From: Bacteroidales bacterium
GTDB taxonomy: Bacteria > Bacteroidota > Bacteroidia > Bacteroidales > Marinilabiliaceae
Assembly: GCA_017417385.1 (NCBI GenBank)
Contig: JAFPZF010000032.1
Span: forward strand, 21,537-85,536
DNA length: 64,000 nucleotides
Reading direction: 5' to 3'
How positions within the stretch are numbered: the first letter of the stretch is position 1; each line of letters opens with the position of its first letter. This document shows, piece by piece, positions 10,501-19,631 of this stretch. The notes under the pieces are model-generated. The model was given only the letters and a program-made list of their open reading frames with translations. It did not search any database and was not told where the DNA came from. The translations under genes and the position numbers were made by a program.

Positions 10501-13500
10501 AGCGACATCACTCTCTGGGACGAGACCCGCGTCAGCCTCCACGGCCGTGTCGCCGGTGGCAACGACCAGGGTCTTCTCCCGCTCGGCAAGTCGCTATCTG
10601 TCAACAATATCGGAGACGACATCAAGATTGTCCTCCAGCTCGAGGGTGACAACACTTCCTGGATTGTCCGCGATGAGCTCGATAGCAGCGTCAAGTCCCG
10701 CCTCGAGTCCTTCTCCCACGGCGTGTCTGACACAACCTCCATGCTCAGCGAACGTCACCGTATCGTCATCAGCCCTGACAACAAGTCGGGTGAGTATCTC
10801 GTCAAGCTCCCGCCTGTCAAGTACAAGGTCGTCGAAATCTCTGCCACTGGCTACTCCACTCTCTTCCAGGCTGGCAAGGTCGGCGAGACGCTCGACCTCT
10901 CTGACTACAAGCTCGGTGATACCGCTGTCTATAGCCGCATCTACCACAACCCGGCTATCCTCAAGTATCAGCAGCTCACCAACGGCAAGGACTCCTTCTT
11001 CGGCAACCGTTCCTACAACGCAACCGACAATACTGGCGACAGCAAGAAGGTCACTCTCTGGACTGACTCTACTGGCTACACCTTCGGACACCCCGTCTTC
11101 ACTGCCGGCACGCCCTACGTCTTCACTCTACAGGCTCAAGAAGAGTACTACTACAACAACTCTACCAAGAACGCTGTAGATGTCGTCAAACTCAGTGGTG
11201 GTAAAGTCAACATCCACAACTCTACTGTCTCCGCCAACGACTTTAAGTCTATCGAACTCGATAAGGATGGTAGTGCTGTTTATACCTTCACCCCTGCCAA
11301 TATTAGTCAAGACTTCTCTGCCGGCACCGCACTCCGCAGCGTCACTATGACTATGCTCATGGACAATACCTACTACGACGCCACCCCGCTCTCCTGCTAC
11401 GTCATGGTGGCCCTACCTAAGCCCAACGGCAAACGCGTCGTCTCCGCTGGCCCGCTTCACCTCGCCGACATCCTCCGAGACCCCCCTGGACAGGGTAGCT
11501 ACTCCTACATCGAGAGCGGCTCGACTCTCTCCTACGGCTACGACGAAAAACTGAAGTTCGAGGCTGGCACAAACCTCTCTATTGGCACTGGCTCCGGTGC
11601 CAACGGATATATGGGTACTATCGCCGGTATGTCTGTCGAGTCTGGTAAGACCTTCTCCTCCGAGTCTTTGACGGCTCTCGCACTTGAACTCGTTATGAAG
11701 ATCGAGTCCGACGCAAGCTTTACCTATTCCATCAAGACCAACGAGAAGATCCAGACTTCCTCGGATAAGAAACGTGTCGGTCCTAAGGCCGACCTCTTCA
11801 TCGGTATGCAGCAGAACATCATCATCCAGGAGGCTACCGCTATCCGCGCCGTACCAAGCGCTATGTTCAAGCGTCTCGCCCCTGGCGTCAAGAGCGGTAA
11901 GGTCCACGTCATCTCCTCTGGCTTCGACCCTGTCGCACAAGATACCTCCTACCTCATCTACGACGATGTCATCAGTGCTAACACTAAGGTGGCTTCCTCC
12001 TTCATCCACACCGCTGACTATATCGAGAAAGATCTCCTCCCTGAGCTTCTCCGAATCAGAAACTCTCTTATCCTCCCTGTCGGGACTTCTGACGACGACG
12101 CCCTCGCCATCTCCCGACATGAGAAACGCGCCGCCTTCGTCAGCCTCGTCGACCTCGACGACGAAGACTTCGGCTTTAAGTACAAGAAGTTAGATGCCCA
12201 AAAAACCTACACTGATAGCATCGCTACTCTCAACCAGATCATGGAGGCTTGGCTCCGCTTCCTCTACATCAACGAGCAGGAGAAGGTCCTCGCCAACGAC
12301 TTCGTCGCCAACTACGACCTCGACGGCACATCTGTCTCCTACTCCGACGAGTATGCTGTCTCCAGCAGCGTCTCTAAGTATGTTTGTTACCCTGGCAGTC
12401 CCGGTGGCGGCAAAGCGTCTCTCATCTCCAACACCGCCAGCTCTATCGGCAAACTCATCGGCAAGGGCTTAGTCGAACTCCTCAAAAAAGCTATCAAGAA
12501 GACGGCCGACAGCACCACAGGCGGCGACAAGAAACAGGGAGACAGCTACAACTTCGACACCCCTTTCGGTTTCCGTCTCAAAATCGACCTCGAACCTAAG
12601 TTCGAATACTCTATTAAGGGCTACGAGAAACACTCTGAAAGCTACACCAAGAAGACCGGCTTCGTCATCGCACCTGCCAAGAACTCTAGCCTCGACGTCG
12701 ATGTCTACCGCTGCAAGCAGACGGCCGCAGACCTCTCGCCAGAGTACCTCAATCGCTTCAAGAAGGACTCCTTCGACAACAACGCCGACGATTTTATCGA
12801 TGTCGTCAAGGACAACAATACGACCTACTGGACTCCCTCCGACTATGTCGAGTACTCCAACTTCGTCTTCCGTACCCGCGGCGGTCAGACACGTGGCCCG
12901 TACGAGGACGCTGTCACGACAAAGTATTTCATGCCCGGAACGGAAATCTCCGCAGCTACCGTCCCTGTCGACAACCTCAGCCTCTGGACTGATAAGGCTG
13001 AAGTCAGCAACGTCCCTTATGGCGAACCGGCACGCTTCTCGATCTTTATGTCAAACGACACTCAGTTCCCAAACCGTAGCGAGGTCAACTTCACCCTCAT
13101 GCAGACTGACGCATCTAACGCCAAGGGCGCCAAGATCCTTATCGACGGCGCTCCTATCGACGGCTCCGGCCGCTCCGTATACATCTCTCCGGGCAATGTC
13201 GTCGAGAAGGTCGTCGAAGTCTACGCTGGAACTGACTACGACTATGACAACCTGACTCTCTCACTCCTCGACCCTGAGGATGTCGGGCGTATCAAGAGCA
13301 TTAGTCTCTCTGCTCACTTCGTCCCCTCCGCCGGCAATGTCCATATCTCCTCCCCGGGCGACAAGTGGGTCATCAACACTGAGAGTCCTTACGACAGTAC
13401 CCGTCTCTCTTACTATATGCCTGTCCGTATCGACGGCTTCAACGTCAACCATCGTGGCTTCGACCATATCGAGCTTCAGTACAAGCTCGCTACCCAGGGC

Positions 13501-16500
13501 GAGAAGGACTGGGTCAACGTCTGCTCCTACTACAAGAGCGACTCTCTTATGGCCCTCGCCAGCGGTCAGCGCAAGCTGATTATGAACGACGGCTACATCG
13601 ACGAACGTTTCTTCGCCGAGAAAGACCCAATAGAGCAGGACTACGAACTCCGTGCCATGGTCTACTGCCGCAACGGCAACGGATTCGTCACGTCTTCCTC
13701 CGAGATTCTCCCGGGTGTCAAGGATACGCGCCGCCCACAACTCTTCGGGACTCCTCAGCCTATCAACGGCGTCCTCGGCATCGGTGGTGATATCAAGATG
13801 GTCTTCTCTGAACCTATCGCCGGCAACTATCTCTCGGACATCAACAACTTCGAAGTCTTCGGTCTAACCAACTCGACTTCTATCTCCGAAGATGTCTCCG
13901 CACGCTTCTCCGGCTCTAACTCCTACGCCCGGACTGGCTACCATAATCTGGCCTACAAGGACTTCTCTGTCGACCTCATGATCTTCCCCGACGAGCCTCA
14001 CGGCGCTATGACGGTCTTCCAGCAAGGCCTCCCGGAGGAGGATGGCATGCTCCTGCGTCTCCTCGCCGACAATAGGCTCGAACTCTCTATCGGCGGCAAG
14101 ACGATTGTCTCCGACAAGGCTGTCGTCTTCAATAGTCTCCACCAGATTGTCCTGACCTACCACTCCGAGACCTCTCAAGTCTCTCTCTACGACGGCAACA
14201 CGCTTATCGGTAGCGACGTCCTCGAGAAGCCTTACGTGGGCTCCGGCGCTATCTACATCGGCGGCACTGAGTCCTCCGAGTCCGGCTTCGTCGGCAATAT
14301 TCTGGAGTTCCGCCTCTGGAACCGCTGCCAGTCCCCTGGCGAGATCGCTGTCTATGGTGGTAAGCATCTGACTGGCTACGAGCTTGGCCTCGTCGACTGC
14401 TTCCATCTCAACGAGGGTGCTGGCATCTATAGCTACAACGCTGGCGTCGGTGGCTCAGACCTTGTCATGGAGGGCGTCGCATGGAACGTGCCGGCTGGCA
14501 TCTCTCTCCGCCTCTCTGCCGACTCCGAGGGCGTCACTCTCAACCCGAAGACTTTCGAGCGTACTGACTACGAGGACTTCTCGCTCTCTGTCTGGCTCAA
14601 GACGACTGACCCCGATGGCTCTATCATCGCCAACGGCGCAGCGGACGATCCTCTTCACGGCTACAACCAGTTCAATCTCGCCCTCAAGGACGGCAAGATT
14701 GTCTACACCGCCAGCGGCATCTCTCACGAGGCCAACTCCTCCGCTATCAACGACGGTCAGTGGCACAACGTCGTCCTGACGGTCTGCCGCTCACGCAATG
14801 TCGGCAATGTCTTCGTCGATGGCTATCTTGTCAATTCCTTCACTGTCGACAAGATTGGCGGTATCAGCGGCGGTACTTTGACGCTCGGCTCTGTGTTTAG
14901 GAAGAACGACGAGGGTGTCCTCGTGAGGTCCGACTTCCTCGATTGCAATATCGACGAGCTCGCCTTCTACGAGATGTCTCTCCCGGAGAATCTTATCAAG
15001 GGCTACGGTAATATGACGCCTTCTGGCACCGAGATCGGTCTCCTCTCCTACCTCTCCTTCTCTAAGAGTCTCCGCCAGTCCGACAACTCCTTCCGTCTTA
15101 TGCCTGTCGGCACGAGCCTCAAGAAGCACAAGGACCCCGATGGTTATATTATCGAGTCTAAGGTCGATACTATCATCGCCGCCGACGTCATTGAGCGTCT
15201 CGCCGACCGCAACGACTACGCTCCGATGAAGAATATCGGTCAGCTTGAGAACATTAAGCATAGCTTCGTGACTATCGGCAACGAGCTTATTGTCAACCTC
15301 GACGTCCCAGACTACAAGGTCGAGAAGACTGGAGTCATGGTGACTGTCAAGGACGTCGCCGACCTCAACGGCAACCTTATGGCGAGCCCGGTTGCTATGA
15401 CGCTCTACGTCTACCGAAACCCGCTCCGCTGGGAGAGTAAGTCTGTTGACATCGAGACTAACTACGGCTCGCAGTCTACTGTCAAGCTCTCTTTCCAGAA
15501 CCTTAGCGGCAGGTCTATCAGCTACCGTCTCGAAGGCCTCCCGAGCTGGATGACGCTCTCTGAGTCCACCGGCAGAATTGCTGCCCTCAGCGAGCATTCG
15601 GTCACCCTGTCTATCTCGGAGTTTACTAATATCGGCATTTTCGACGAGGTTCTCTATCTCGTCAGCGAGGATGGTATGACTGAACCTCTCCCGCTCACTA
15701 TCACGGTCAAGGGCGAGAGGCCCGACTGGACTGTCAGCGCCGAGAACCGTAAGCACGCTATGCACGTCGTCGCACGTGTCATCATGGACGGCATCATCGC
15801 CAACCGTAGCTCCGATATGCTCGGCGCCTTCGGACCTGGCAACGTCTGCCTTGGCGTCGCCGATATGACTGTCGATAAGACTGATGGTGCCGAGAAGCCT
15901 GTCGTCTACATGACGGTCTACTCCGAGGACGGCAATCCTGTACCTCTCACCTACCAGTTCTACGACTCCTCGACGGGCAAGATAACGGTCGTCAATGCCG
16001 ACAACGCCGAGGCTGTGACGTTCACTGATGGCGCGGTCTTCGGCTCGTCCAACAAGCCTGTCGTCTTCACCTCTTCTTCTAGTGTCGTCCAGACTATCGC
16101 CCTCCACAAGGGATGGAACTGGGTATCCTTCTACGTTGACCAGGAGGAACCCGATGAGAATGGCGCTGTTGTGGATGATAAGGTCCTCGTCCGCCTCGGC
16201 GATGTCCTCACCAAGGCTGCCGTATGGCTCGAGAACGACGCCTTCGAGTTCGTGACGGATACTTTCGCGACGGTCATGTCCTATAGCGCTGACGAGTTCG
16301 ATTACGTTTCCGGCGAACAAACCTTCCGCTGGGATGAGGCGAACATGCTTGTCCATATCGACCCGACTATGATGTACCGCATCTACTCTGGCAACGACAA
16401 GAATAGTTATATCTCTGGCGTCTTGGCGTCTCCTGTCATTTCTCTCCACAAGGGTTGGAATAGGATTGGCTATATCTCCGATATCAACCTCCCGCTCGCT

Positions 16501-17187
16501 ACTGCCCTCGGCGACTATACTGACCAGGCTGACGAAGGCGACCTTATCAAGAGCGAGGACCAGTTCGCTGTCCTCTCTGTCGATGCCGGCAACAACAAGC
16601 GCTGGGAGGGCTCCCTCTCCTTCATGAAGAGTGGCATGGGCTACATGCTCTTACGCTCCTCTTCCGAGCCCGCTCAGTTCGAGTACCCCCGCTATACGTC
16701 TGCCAACCGCTACACGGGTGCCCTCAAGGCTGCTCTGTCCGACGACGATGCCTACAACACTGGCTCTGCTACTAATATGTGTGTCATAGCCTCTGTCGAG
16801 GGGCTCGACATCGCTGAGTCCGACGTCCTCGTGGCTTCTCGTGGCAATGTGGTGGTCGGCAGGTCGACTCCTGGCTCACAAGACCTCTTCTTCCTCTCTG
16901 TCGGAGACGGCGAGGTCATCGGCGCACCTTCCTCCGCCCCCGTCACGTTCTCTGTCGAGAGGGCAGGTCGTGTAGTGGCCGATGGTCTCTGCCCTGTCGT
17001 CTACTCGCCTAACGCTCTCCTCGGCTCTCTCGCCGAGCCCTTCGTGATTCGCTTCTCCGCTGCCGACGCTGACCGCGTAGGCGACGACTCTGACCTCTGG
17101 TTCTCCCTCTCCGGTGTAAGGCTCTTCTCTAGGCCTTCTATGCCTGGTCTCTATATCCACAATGGTAAGCGCGAACTGGTTAAATAA
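7522..17187 (+). CDS. Giant multidomain secreted surface protein (LamG, FnIII-like, carboxypeptidase-regulatory-like)
   Basis: About 3221 residues. A signal peptide (LLPAMLLALSTLFSTPALA, cut before EDE) shows export. Along the chain: FnIII-like modules (for instance about 292-400), three tandem carboxypeptidase-regulatory-like beta sandwiches (about 816-1030), a long central region I do not recognise (with RDPPGQGSYSYIESGS near 1320), two LamG/concanavalin-like domains (about 2126-2273 and 2327-2490), then two copies of a domain marked by MLGAFGPGNVCLGVA and NMCVIASVEG framing two HKGWN(W/R) segments (near 2861 and 2976). It ends in SLSGVRLFSRPSMPGLYI plus a basic tail, resembling short type IX sorting tails. 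Likely an adhesin or glycan-binding surface protein; function is inference. Starts at 7507 (GTG) and 7528 (ATG) are also possible. The lipoprotein gene follows after 2 bases. Confidence 0.85.
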   Translation: MLMSTSRNSWLRLLPAMLLALSTLFSTPALAEDEITDSWRYSATLAGKNYVDITVAAISFSGRDAYHRGSEIKYRVVGSNSWTTIFKIRTWTQDDDNSYANIALTSYTDYLYLTNPSNGANMLIADTETNCSVSKSTNDLNPVAKLRWQVPNELRGKSIEFYVKLIWDHTVQTTPDDKDIFISGQVDLPAAQEVQLPQLLEPMLSYDKASTGQVLIPWMIMAGDVKKYRVSYLDENNIRTYIEETNYTQSSGFISLYAGQEYHQLQIEVLYDHPDYGTTLGYLQSNTVNVKKLHTPDNFKAVEDDRGNVTLSWDVPDFASEDISDGDSWEIQRNSKGFFDLDESNWKTITNIDYSDYVSLENDIAHYEFLDETMLRNYDGPPLYRIRRMTTAHWNWEGNPASRWAQVKYLTRLSGLLYLSVQKSTKWDEGDHSVTLNWSQQDAYNPIPNTLPVMYGPSEVYQSYADAVAAGRTTLPTFVLSYFCGSWYMLQVDELLAVTKRSLNAPDRIETAMKSYGQSLSVSTTDYEILTESYNYNVLAEHGALSSMYHTIADITGKDITKKVIGGVERTALFNAGYNLAFKRIPDDPFAFSSTRDVRFSIDYSKYYVSARTLLMAKADLNEWLKNNLKYEDEQIYVFDPQAQLVLETFAINQQTRDTVEVIREILSEEEIAAKKLTRTLLRPCLDYEFRLTVNKGRSRLPLSETGMQKFATKLEGANAVYAFANTGSIPSLSTETNQDYVALAWEAKGDLADYYDVYRDGVLIASGLVQTYYSDKSALPKASHSYQVNGVSMCEGKTYFMHSPVMEGHIKPTGYVNGHVRMIDGTSMGGLSVSLNDGDRQVATTTTDAEGFYEFDEIEYEDTKTFEVSVQTSGDEGSFRPRSATFSPYTNTVRNLDFELTKYFKYSGYVLYAGTSIPVADVSFYRDGVLVTNLNGEPVKTDNNGAFTISIPQGSHKVCAAKDGHVMTNNGFILNEDSRTGDKCDYYWSRDVSDITLWDETRVSLHGRVAGGNDQGLLPLGKSLSVNNIGDDIKIVLQLEGDNTSWIVRDELDSSVKSRLESFSHGVSDTTSMLSERHRIVISPDNKSGEYLVKLPPVKYKVVEISATGYSTLFQAGKVGETLDLSDYKLGDTAVYSRIYHNPAILKYQQLTNGKDSFFGNRSYNATDNTGDSKKVTLWTDSTGYTFGHPVFTAGTPYVFTLQAQEEYYYNNSTKNAVDVVKLSGGKVNIHNSTVSANDFKSIELDKDGSAVYTFTPANISQDFSAGTALRSVTMTMLMDNTYYDATPLSCYVMVALPKPNGKRVVSAGPLHLADILRDPPGQGSYSYIESGSTLSYGYDEKLKFEAGTNLSIGTGSGANGYMGTIAGMSVESGKTFSSESLTALALELVMKIESDASFTYSIKTNEKIQTSSDKKRVGPKADLFIGMQQNIIIQEATAIRAVPSAMFKRLAPGVKSGKVHVISSGFDPVAQDTSYLIYDDVISANTKVASSFIHTADYIEKDLLPELLRIRNSLILPVGTSDDDALAISRHEKRAAFVSLVDLDDEDFGFKYKKLDAQKTYTDSIATLNQIMEAWLRFLYINEQEKVLANDFVANYDLDGTSVSYSDEYAVSSSVSKYVCYPGSPGGGKASLISNTASSIGKLIGKGLVELLKKAIKKTADSTTGGDKKQGDSYNFDTPFGFRLKIDLEPKFEYSIKGYEKHSESYTKKTGFVIAPAKNSSLDVDVYRCKQTAADLSPEYLNRFKKDSFDNNADDFIDVVKDNNTTYWTPSDYVEYSNFVFRTRGGQTRGPYEDAVTTKYFMPGTEISAATVPVDNLSLWTDKAEVSNVPYGEPARFSIFMSNDTQFPNRSEVNFTLMQTDASNAKGAKILIDGAPIDGSGRSVYISPGNVVEKVVEVYAGTDYDYDNLTLSLLDPEDVGRIKSISLSAHFVPSAGNVHISSPGDKWVINTESPYDSTRLSYYMPVRIDGFNVNHRGFDHIELQYKLATQGEKDWVNVCSYYKSDSLMALASGQRKLIMNDGYIDERFFAEKDPIEQDYELRAMVYCRNGNGFVTSSSEILPGVKDTRRPQLFGTPQPINGVLGIGGDIKMVFSEPIAGNYLSDINNFEVFGLTNSTSISEDVSARFSGSNSYARTGYHNLAYKDFSVDLMIFPDEPHGAMTVFQQGLPEEDGMLLRLLADNRLELSIGGKTIVSDKAVVFNSLHQIVLTYHSETSQVSLYDGNTLIGSDVLEKPYVGSGAIYIGGTESSESGFVGNILEFRLWNRCQSPGEIAVYGGKHLTGYELGLVDCFHLNEGAGIYSYNAGVGGSDLVMEGVAWNVPAGISLRLSADSEGVTLNPKTFERTDYEDFSLSVWLKTTDPDGSIIANGAADDPLHGYNQFNLALKDGKIVYTASGISHEANSSAINDGQWHNVVLTVCRSRNVGNVFVDGYLVNSFTVDKIGGISGGTLTLGSVFRKNDEGVLVRSDFLDCNIDELAFYEMSLPENLIKGYGNMTPSGTEIGLLSYLSFSKSLRQSDNSFRLMPVGTSLKKHKDPDGYIIESKVDTIIAADVIERLADRNDYAPMKNIGQLENIKHSFVTIGNELIVNLDVPDYKVEKTGVMVTVKDVADLNGNLMASPVAMTLYVYRNPLRWESKSVDIETNYGSQSTVKLSFQNLSGRSISYRLEGLPSWMTLSESTGRIAALSEHSVTLSISEFTNIGIFDEVLYLVSEDGMTEPLPLTITVKGERPDWTVSAENRKHAMHVVARVIMDGIIANRSSDMLGAFGPGNVCLGVADMTVDKTDGAEKPVVYMTVYSEDGNPVPLTYQFYDSSTGKITVVNADNAEAVTFTDGAVFGSSNKPVVFTSSSSVVQTIALHKGWNWVSFYVDQEEPDENGAVVDDKVLVRLGDVLTKAAVWLENDAFEFVTDTFATVMSYSADEFDYVSGEQTFRWDEANMLVHIDPTMMYRIYSGNDKNSYISGVLASPVISLHKGWNRIGYISDINLPLATALGDYTDQADEGDLIKSEDQFAVLSVDAGNNKRWEGSLSFMKSGMGYMLLRSSSEPAQFEYPRYTSANRYTGALKAALSDDDAYNTGSATNMCVIASVEGLDIAESDVLVASRGNVVVGRSTPGSQDLFFLSVGDGEVIGAPSSAPVTFSVERAGRVVADGLCPVVYSPNALLGSLAEPFVIRFSAADADRVGDDSDLWFSLSGVRLFSRPSMPGLYIHNGKRELVK

Positions 17188-17189
17188 CT

Positions 17190-18011
17190 ATGGCTATGAA
17201 TGATAAGTTGATCGCTCGTCTCCCCTTTTTCATAATACTTCAGGCTCTCGCCCTCCTCGTCGTCTCCTGTCACAAGGACGACGACCCGGACGAGCCAACG
17301 CCCGAGGTCAAGGACAACGAGTTTGTCGTCGACTGCTACGAGTCCCCTGATTGGAACTATGTTGTCTCCACTGGCACCGACTCTCGCCCTGATTGGAAGT
17401 GTAGCTACTCCTCCTACTCTCAGACTATGGCTATCCAGCTCGACCTCTCCGGTGGCGTCCTTATGGAATATGCCAGCGAGAACGACCTCATTGCCGCCTT
17501 TATCAACGGCGAATGTCGTGGCGTCGCAAGCCCGCGCCTCTACAATGACTTTGATTTCTACTTCCCTATCGTCATCGGGGGCAACGTCGGCGACTCCAAT
17601 CCCGTCACCCTCAAGTACTACTCCAGCGAGCTCAAGAGGGTCTTCACCGCCAGCGACTACGTCAACTACAATGCCGCTGCTGCTCCTGCCCGCTCTAACT
17701 ACGACATCGACTTCTATGCCTCCGAGTCCGGCCTCCAAAAGTTCTATATCTCCCTCGCCCACATGGCCTCCGAGAATTTCCCTCTCAACCCCGAAGACAA
17801 AATAGCGGTCTTCGACTCCAATGGCAACTGCTGCGGTGAGAGCTACGATGTCCGTCAGGATACTCTCTGTCTCTTCGCTTACGGCAAGCCTCTCGATCTC
17901 TGTAGGGTCAAGTACTACAACTCCTCCTCTCATAAGATCTATACTCTCGAAGGCGATTTCTACGTCATCGATGATTTTGAGTACAAGAGCGAAATGAAGA
18001 CCCGTAAGTGA
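17190..18011 (+). CDS. Lipoprotein sharing a domain with the giant upstream protein
   Basis: 273 residues with a lipoprotein signal (ALALLVVSC, then HKDDDPDEP), so it should sit lipid-anchored, probably on the outer membrane. The rest consists of two related copies of one beta-rich domain: ENDLIAAFINGECRGVAS near residue 95 and EDKIAVFDSNGNCCGES near 207. The same signature occurs near the end of the giant protein (MLGAFGPGNVCLGVA), so the two proteins share a module. The start codon lies 2 bases after the upstream stop, so they are surely cotranscribed and probably act together, perhaps as anchor and partner. A second ATG at 17196 is equally usable. The family has no function I can name. Confidence 0.85.
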   Translation: MAMNDKLIARLPFFIILQALALLVVSCHKDDDPDEPTPEVKDNEFVVDCYESPDWNYVVSTGTDSRPDWKCSYSSYSQTMAIQLDLSGGVLMEYASENDLIAAFINGECRGVASPRLYNDFDFYFPIVIGGNVGDSNPVTLKYYSSELKRVFTASDYVNYNAAAAPARSNYDIDFYASESGLQKFYISLAHMASENFPLNPEDKIAVFDSNGNCCGESYDVRQDTLCLFAYGKPLDLCRVKYYNSSSHKIYTLEGDFYVIDDFEYKSEMKTRK

Positions 18012-18025
18012 CCTGCCTTAACCTT

Positions 18026-18037
18026 GGGTTAGCCCTG
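18026..18037. repeat. Core fragment of the dispersed intergenic repeat
   Basis: GGGTTAGCCCTG, the central block of the dispersed repeat, occurs here in the short gap after the lipoprotein gene, without its other blocks. Confidence 0.4.
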
Positions 18038-18086
18038 AGTGGGTTGTGGCACCTCCACTATGTGCCCATTATCTATTCAGTGGCAT

Positions 18087-18124
18087 AAAAAATTCGGCCC
18101 GCCGACCTATCTCGGTCAGCGGGC
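18087..18124 (-). terminator. Terminator between the converging lipoprotein and cstA genes
   Basis: An 11-base stem with one mismatch (GCCCGCCGACC / GGTCAGCGGGC) with A6 on the left, giving a U-tract for the minus-strand cstA transcript. On the plus strand it is followed by a looser T-rich run, so it may work both ways. Confidence 0.8.
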
Positions 18125-18147
18125 AGTCTCTTTCTTTTTCTGTCTCT

Positions 18148-19581
18148 CTACTTGACGCCGCTCTTCCACTTCCAGAACAACCCAAGCCCTGTCGCCGCCG
18201 CAACTCCTCCGACTGTCGGACCAAGCCACGTCGCCTGCGGTATCACGTTCCCGAGGCACTCAGGCGCTACGAAGATGTATGTCGTGCACACTGCCGTCAT
18301 CCATAGCGCCGGTATCAAGGTCATGACGTACGGCCTCTTCGTCAGTGTGAAATAGACTGTGATGCTCCAGAGGGTGAACACTGCAAGCGTCTGGTTGCTC
18401 CACGCGAAGTATCTCCAGATGATCCCAAATCCTTCCTTGTCCGAGAGGCTGTATAGGAGTATCAGGAATGTCACGACGAATATCGGGAGGCTGACTTTCA
18501 GTCTCTCCATGATGGTCTTCTGGCTGAAGTGTAGGAAGTCCGCGACTATCAGTCTCGCCGACCTCAGTGCCGTGTCGCCAGACGTTATCGGCGCCGCCAC
18601 TATGCCGAGTATCGCCAGTATGCTGCCGAACGTCCCGAGCCACTCTACAGACAGGCTCTTCGCCACTGCCGCTCCCGAGAATGCGTTGCCGTTCGCATCG
18701 ACGACTCCATGCTCTCCGAAGAAGGCTGTCGCTGCCGCCGCCCATATCAGTGCTACTATGCCCTCGGTCACCATCGCCCCGTAGAACACTCTCCTGCCAT
18801 GCTTCGAGTCTTTTAGGCACCTCGCCATCAGTGGCGACTGTGTCGCGTGAAATCCGCTTATCGCTCCGCACGCTATCGAGACGAACATCATCGGGAATAT
18901 GGGGTGAGTCTCATATTTCGTCCCGAATCCCTCCCACATTTCTGGCAGCTCTGGCTGATTGGCATACAGTCCATAGAGGATGCCGACGGCCATGAATATC
19001 AGCGCTATGGCAAATATGGGGTAGAACCGACCGATGATCTTGTCTATCGGGAGCATCGTCGCCAGTATGTAGTAGACGAAGATTATCACTATCCACATGA
19101 TCGCTGTCATCCAGTCCGGCGTCATCTGCGCCAGCAGCTCGGCAGGACCCGAGATGAAGACTGCGCCGACAAGTATCATGAGCACAATCGTGAAGACACC
19201 GAATACTTTCTTCGTCGTCAGCCCGAGATACCGTCCTATTATCTCTGGTAGCGACTCGCCGTCGTGTTCCAGAGACATCATCGCCGAGACGTAGTCGTGC
19301 ACGGCTCCCGCAAATATGGTCCCCAGTACTATCCAGATGTAACTCGCCGTCCCGAACTTGGCACCCATGATCGCACCGAATATCGGACCGAGCCCCGCTA
19401 TGTTCAGGAACTGTATCATGTATACTTTCCACGTCGGCAGCGGCAGGTAGTCGACTCCGTCCGGATGCGCTATCGCTGGCGTCTTTTTCGAGTAGTCATA
19501 CCCGACGACTTTCTCTACTATCGCCCCGTAGATGAAATAGCCTGCTATGAGCAGTAACAAGCAAATCGTAAATGTTATCAT
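18148..19581 (-). CDS. cstA: CstA-family carbon starvation transporter
   Basis: 477 residues, almost all membrane helices (about 13). The N-terminus GAIVEKVVGYDYSKKTPAIA and the block FLNIAGLGPIFGAIMGAKFG mark the CstA family; proteins of this family import peptides or pyruvate when carbon runs short. It is shorter than the roughly 700-residue E. coli CstA, as usual for Bacteroidales forms. It is the last gene of a four-gene minus-strand operon (histidine kinase, LD-carboxypeptidase, radical SAM enzyme, cstA), 50 bases after the preceding stop, and has a terminator at 18087-18124. The kinase in the same operon suggests signal-controlled expression, as E. coli BtsS/BtsR does for its relative BtsT; this parallel is inference. 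Confidence 0.9.
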   Translation of the reverse strand: MITFTICLLLLIAGYFIYGAIVEKVVGYDYSKKTPAIAHPDGVDYLPLPTWKVYMIQFLNIAGLGPIFGAIMGAKFGTASYIWIVLGTIFAGAVHDYVSAMMSLEHDGESLPEIIGRYLGLTTKKVFGVFTIVLMILVGAVFISGPAELLAQMTPDWMTAIMWIVIIFVYYILATMLPIDKIIGRFYPIFAIALIFMAVGILYGLYANQPELPEMWEGFGTKYETHPIFPMMFVSIACGAISGFHATQSPLMARCLKDSKHGRRVFYGAMVTEGIVALIWAAAATAFFGEHGVVDANGNAFSGAAVAKSLSVEWLGTFGSILAILGIVAAPITSGDTALRSARLIVADFLHFSQKTIMERLKVSLPIFVVTFLILLYSLSDKEGFGIIWRYFAWSNQTLAVFTLWSITVYFTLTKRPYVMTLIPALWMTAVCTTYIFVAPECLGNVIPQATWLGPTVGGVAAATGLGLFWKWKSGVK

Positions 19582-19631
19582 GTCATTCTCCTTTATTTTG
19601 TTCCTGTTTTCTTTGTCTTATGCTTTCTTTT

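Noticed and set aside
14791..16449. 552-codon open frame antisense inside the giant protein gene
   Set aside because: Long antisense frames are expected from the GAC/GTC/CTC-rich codons; the sequence is low-complexity with many Asp, Val and Arg and no motif.
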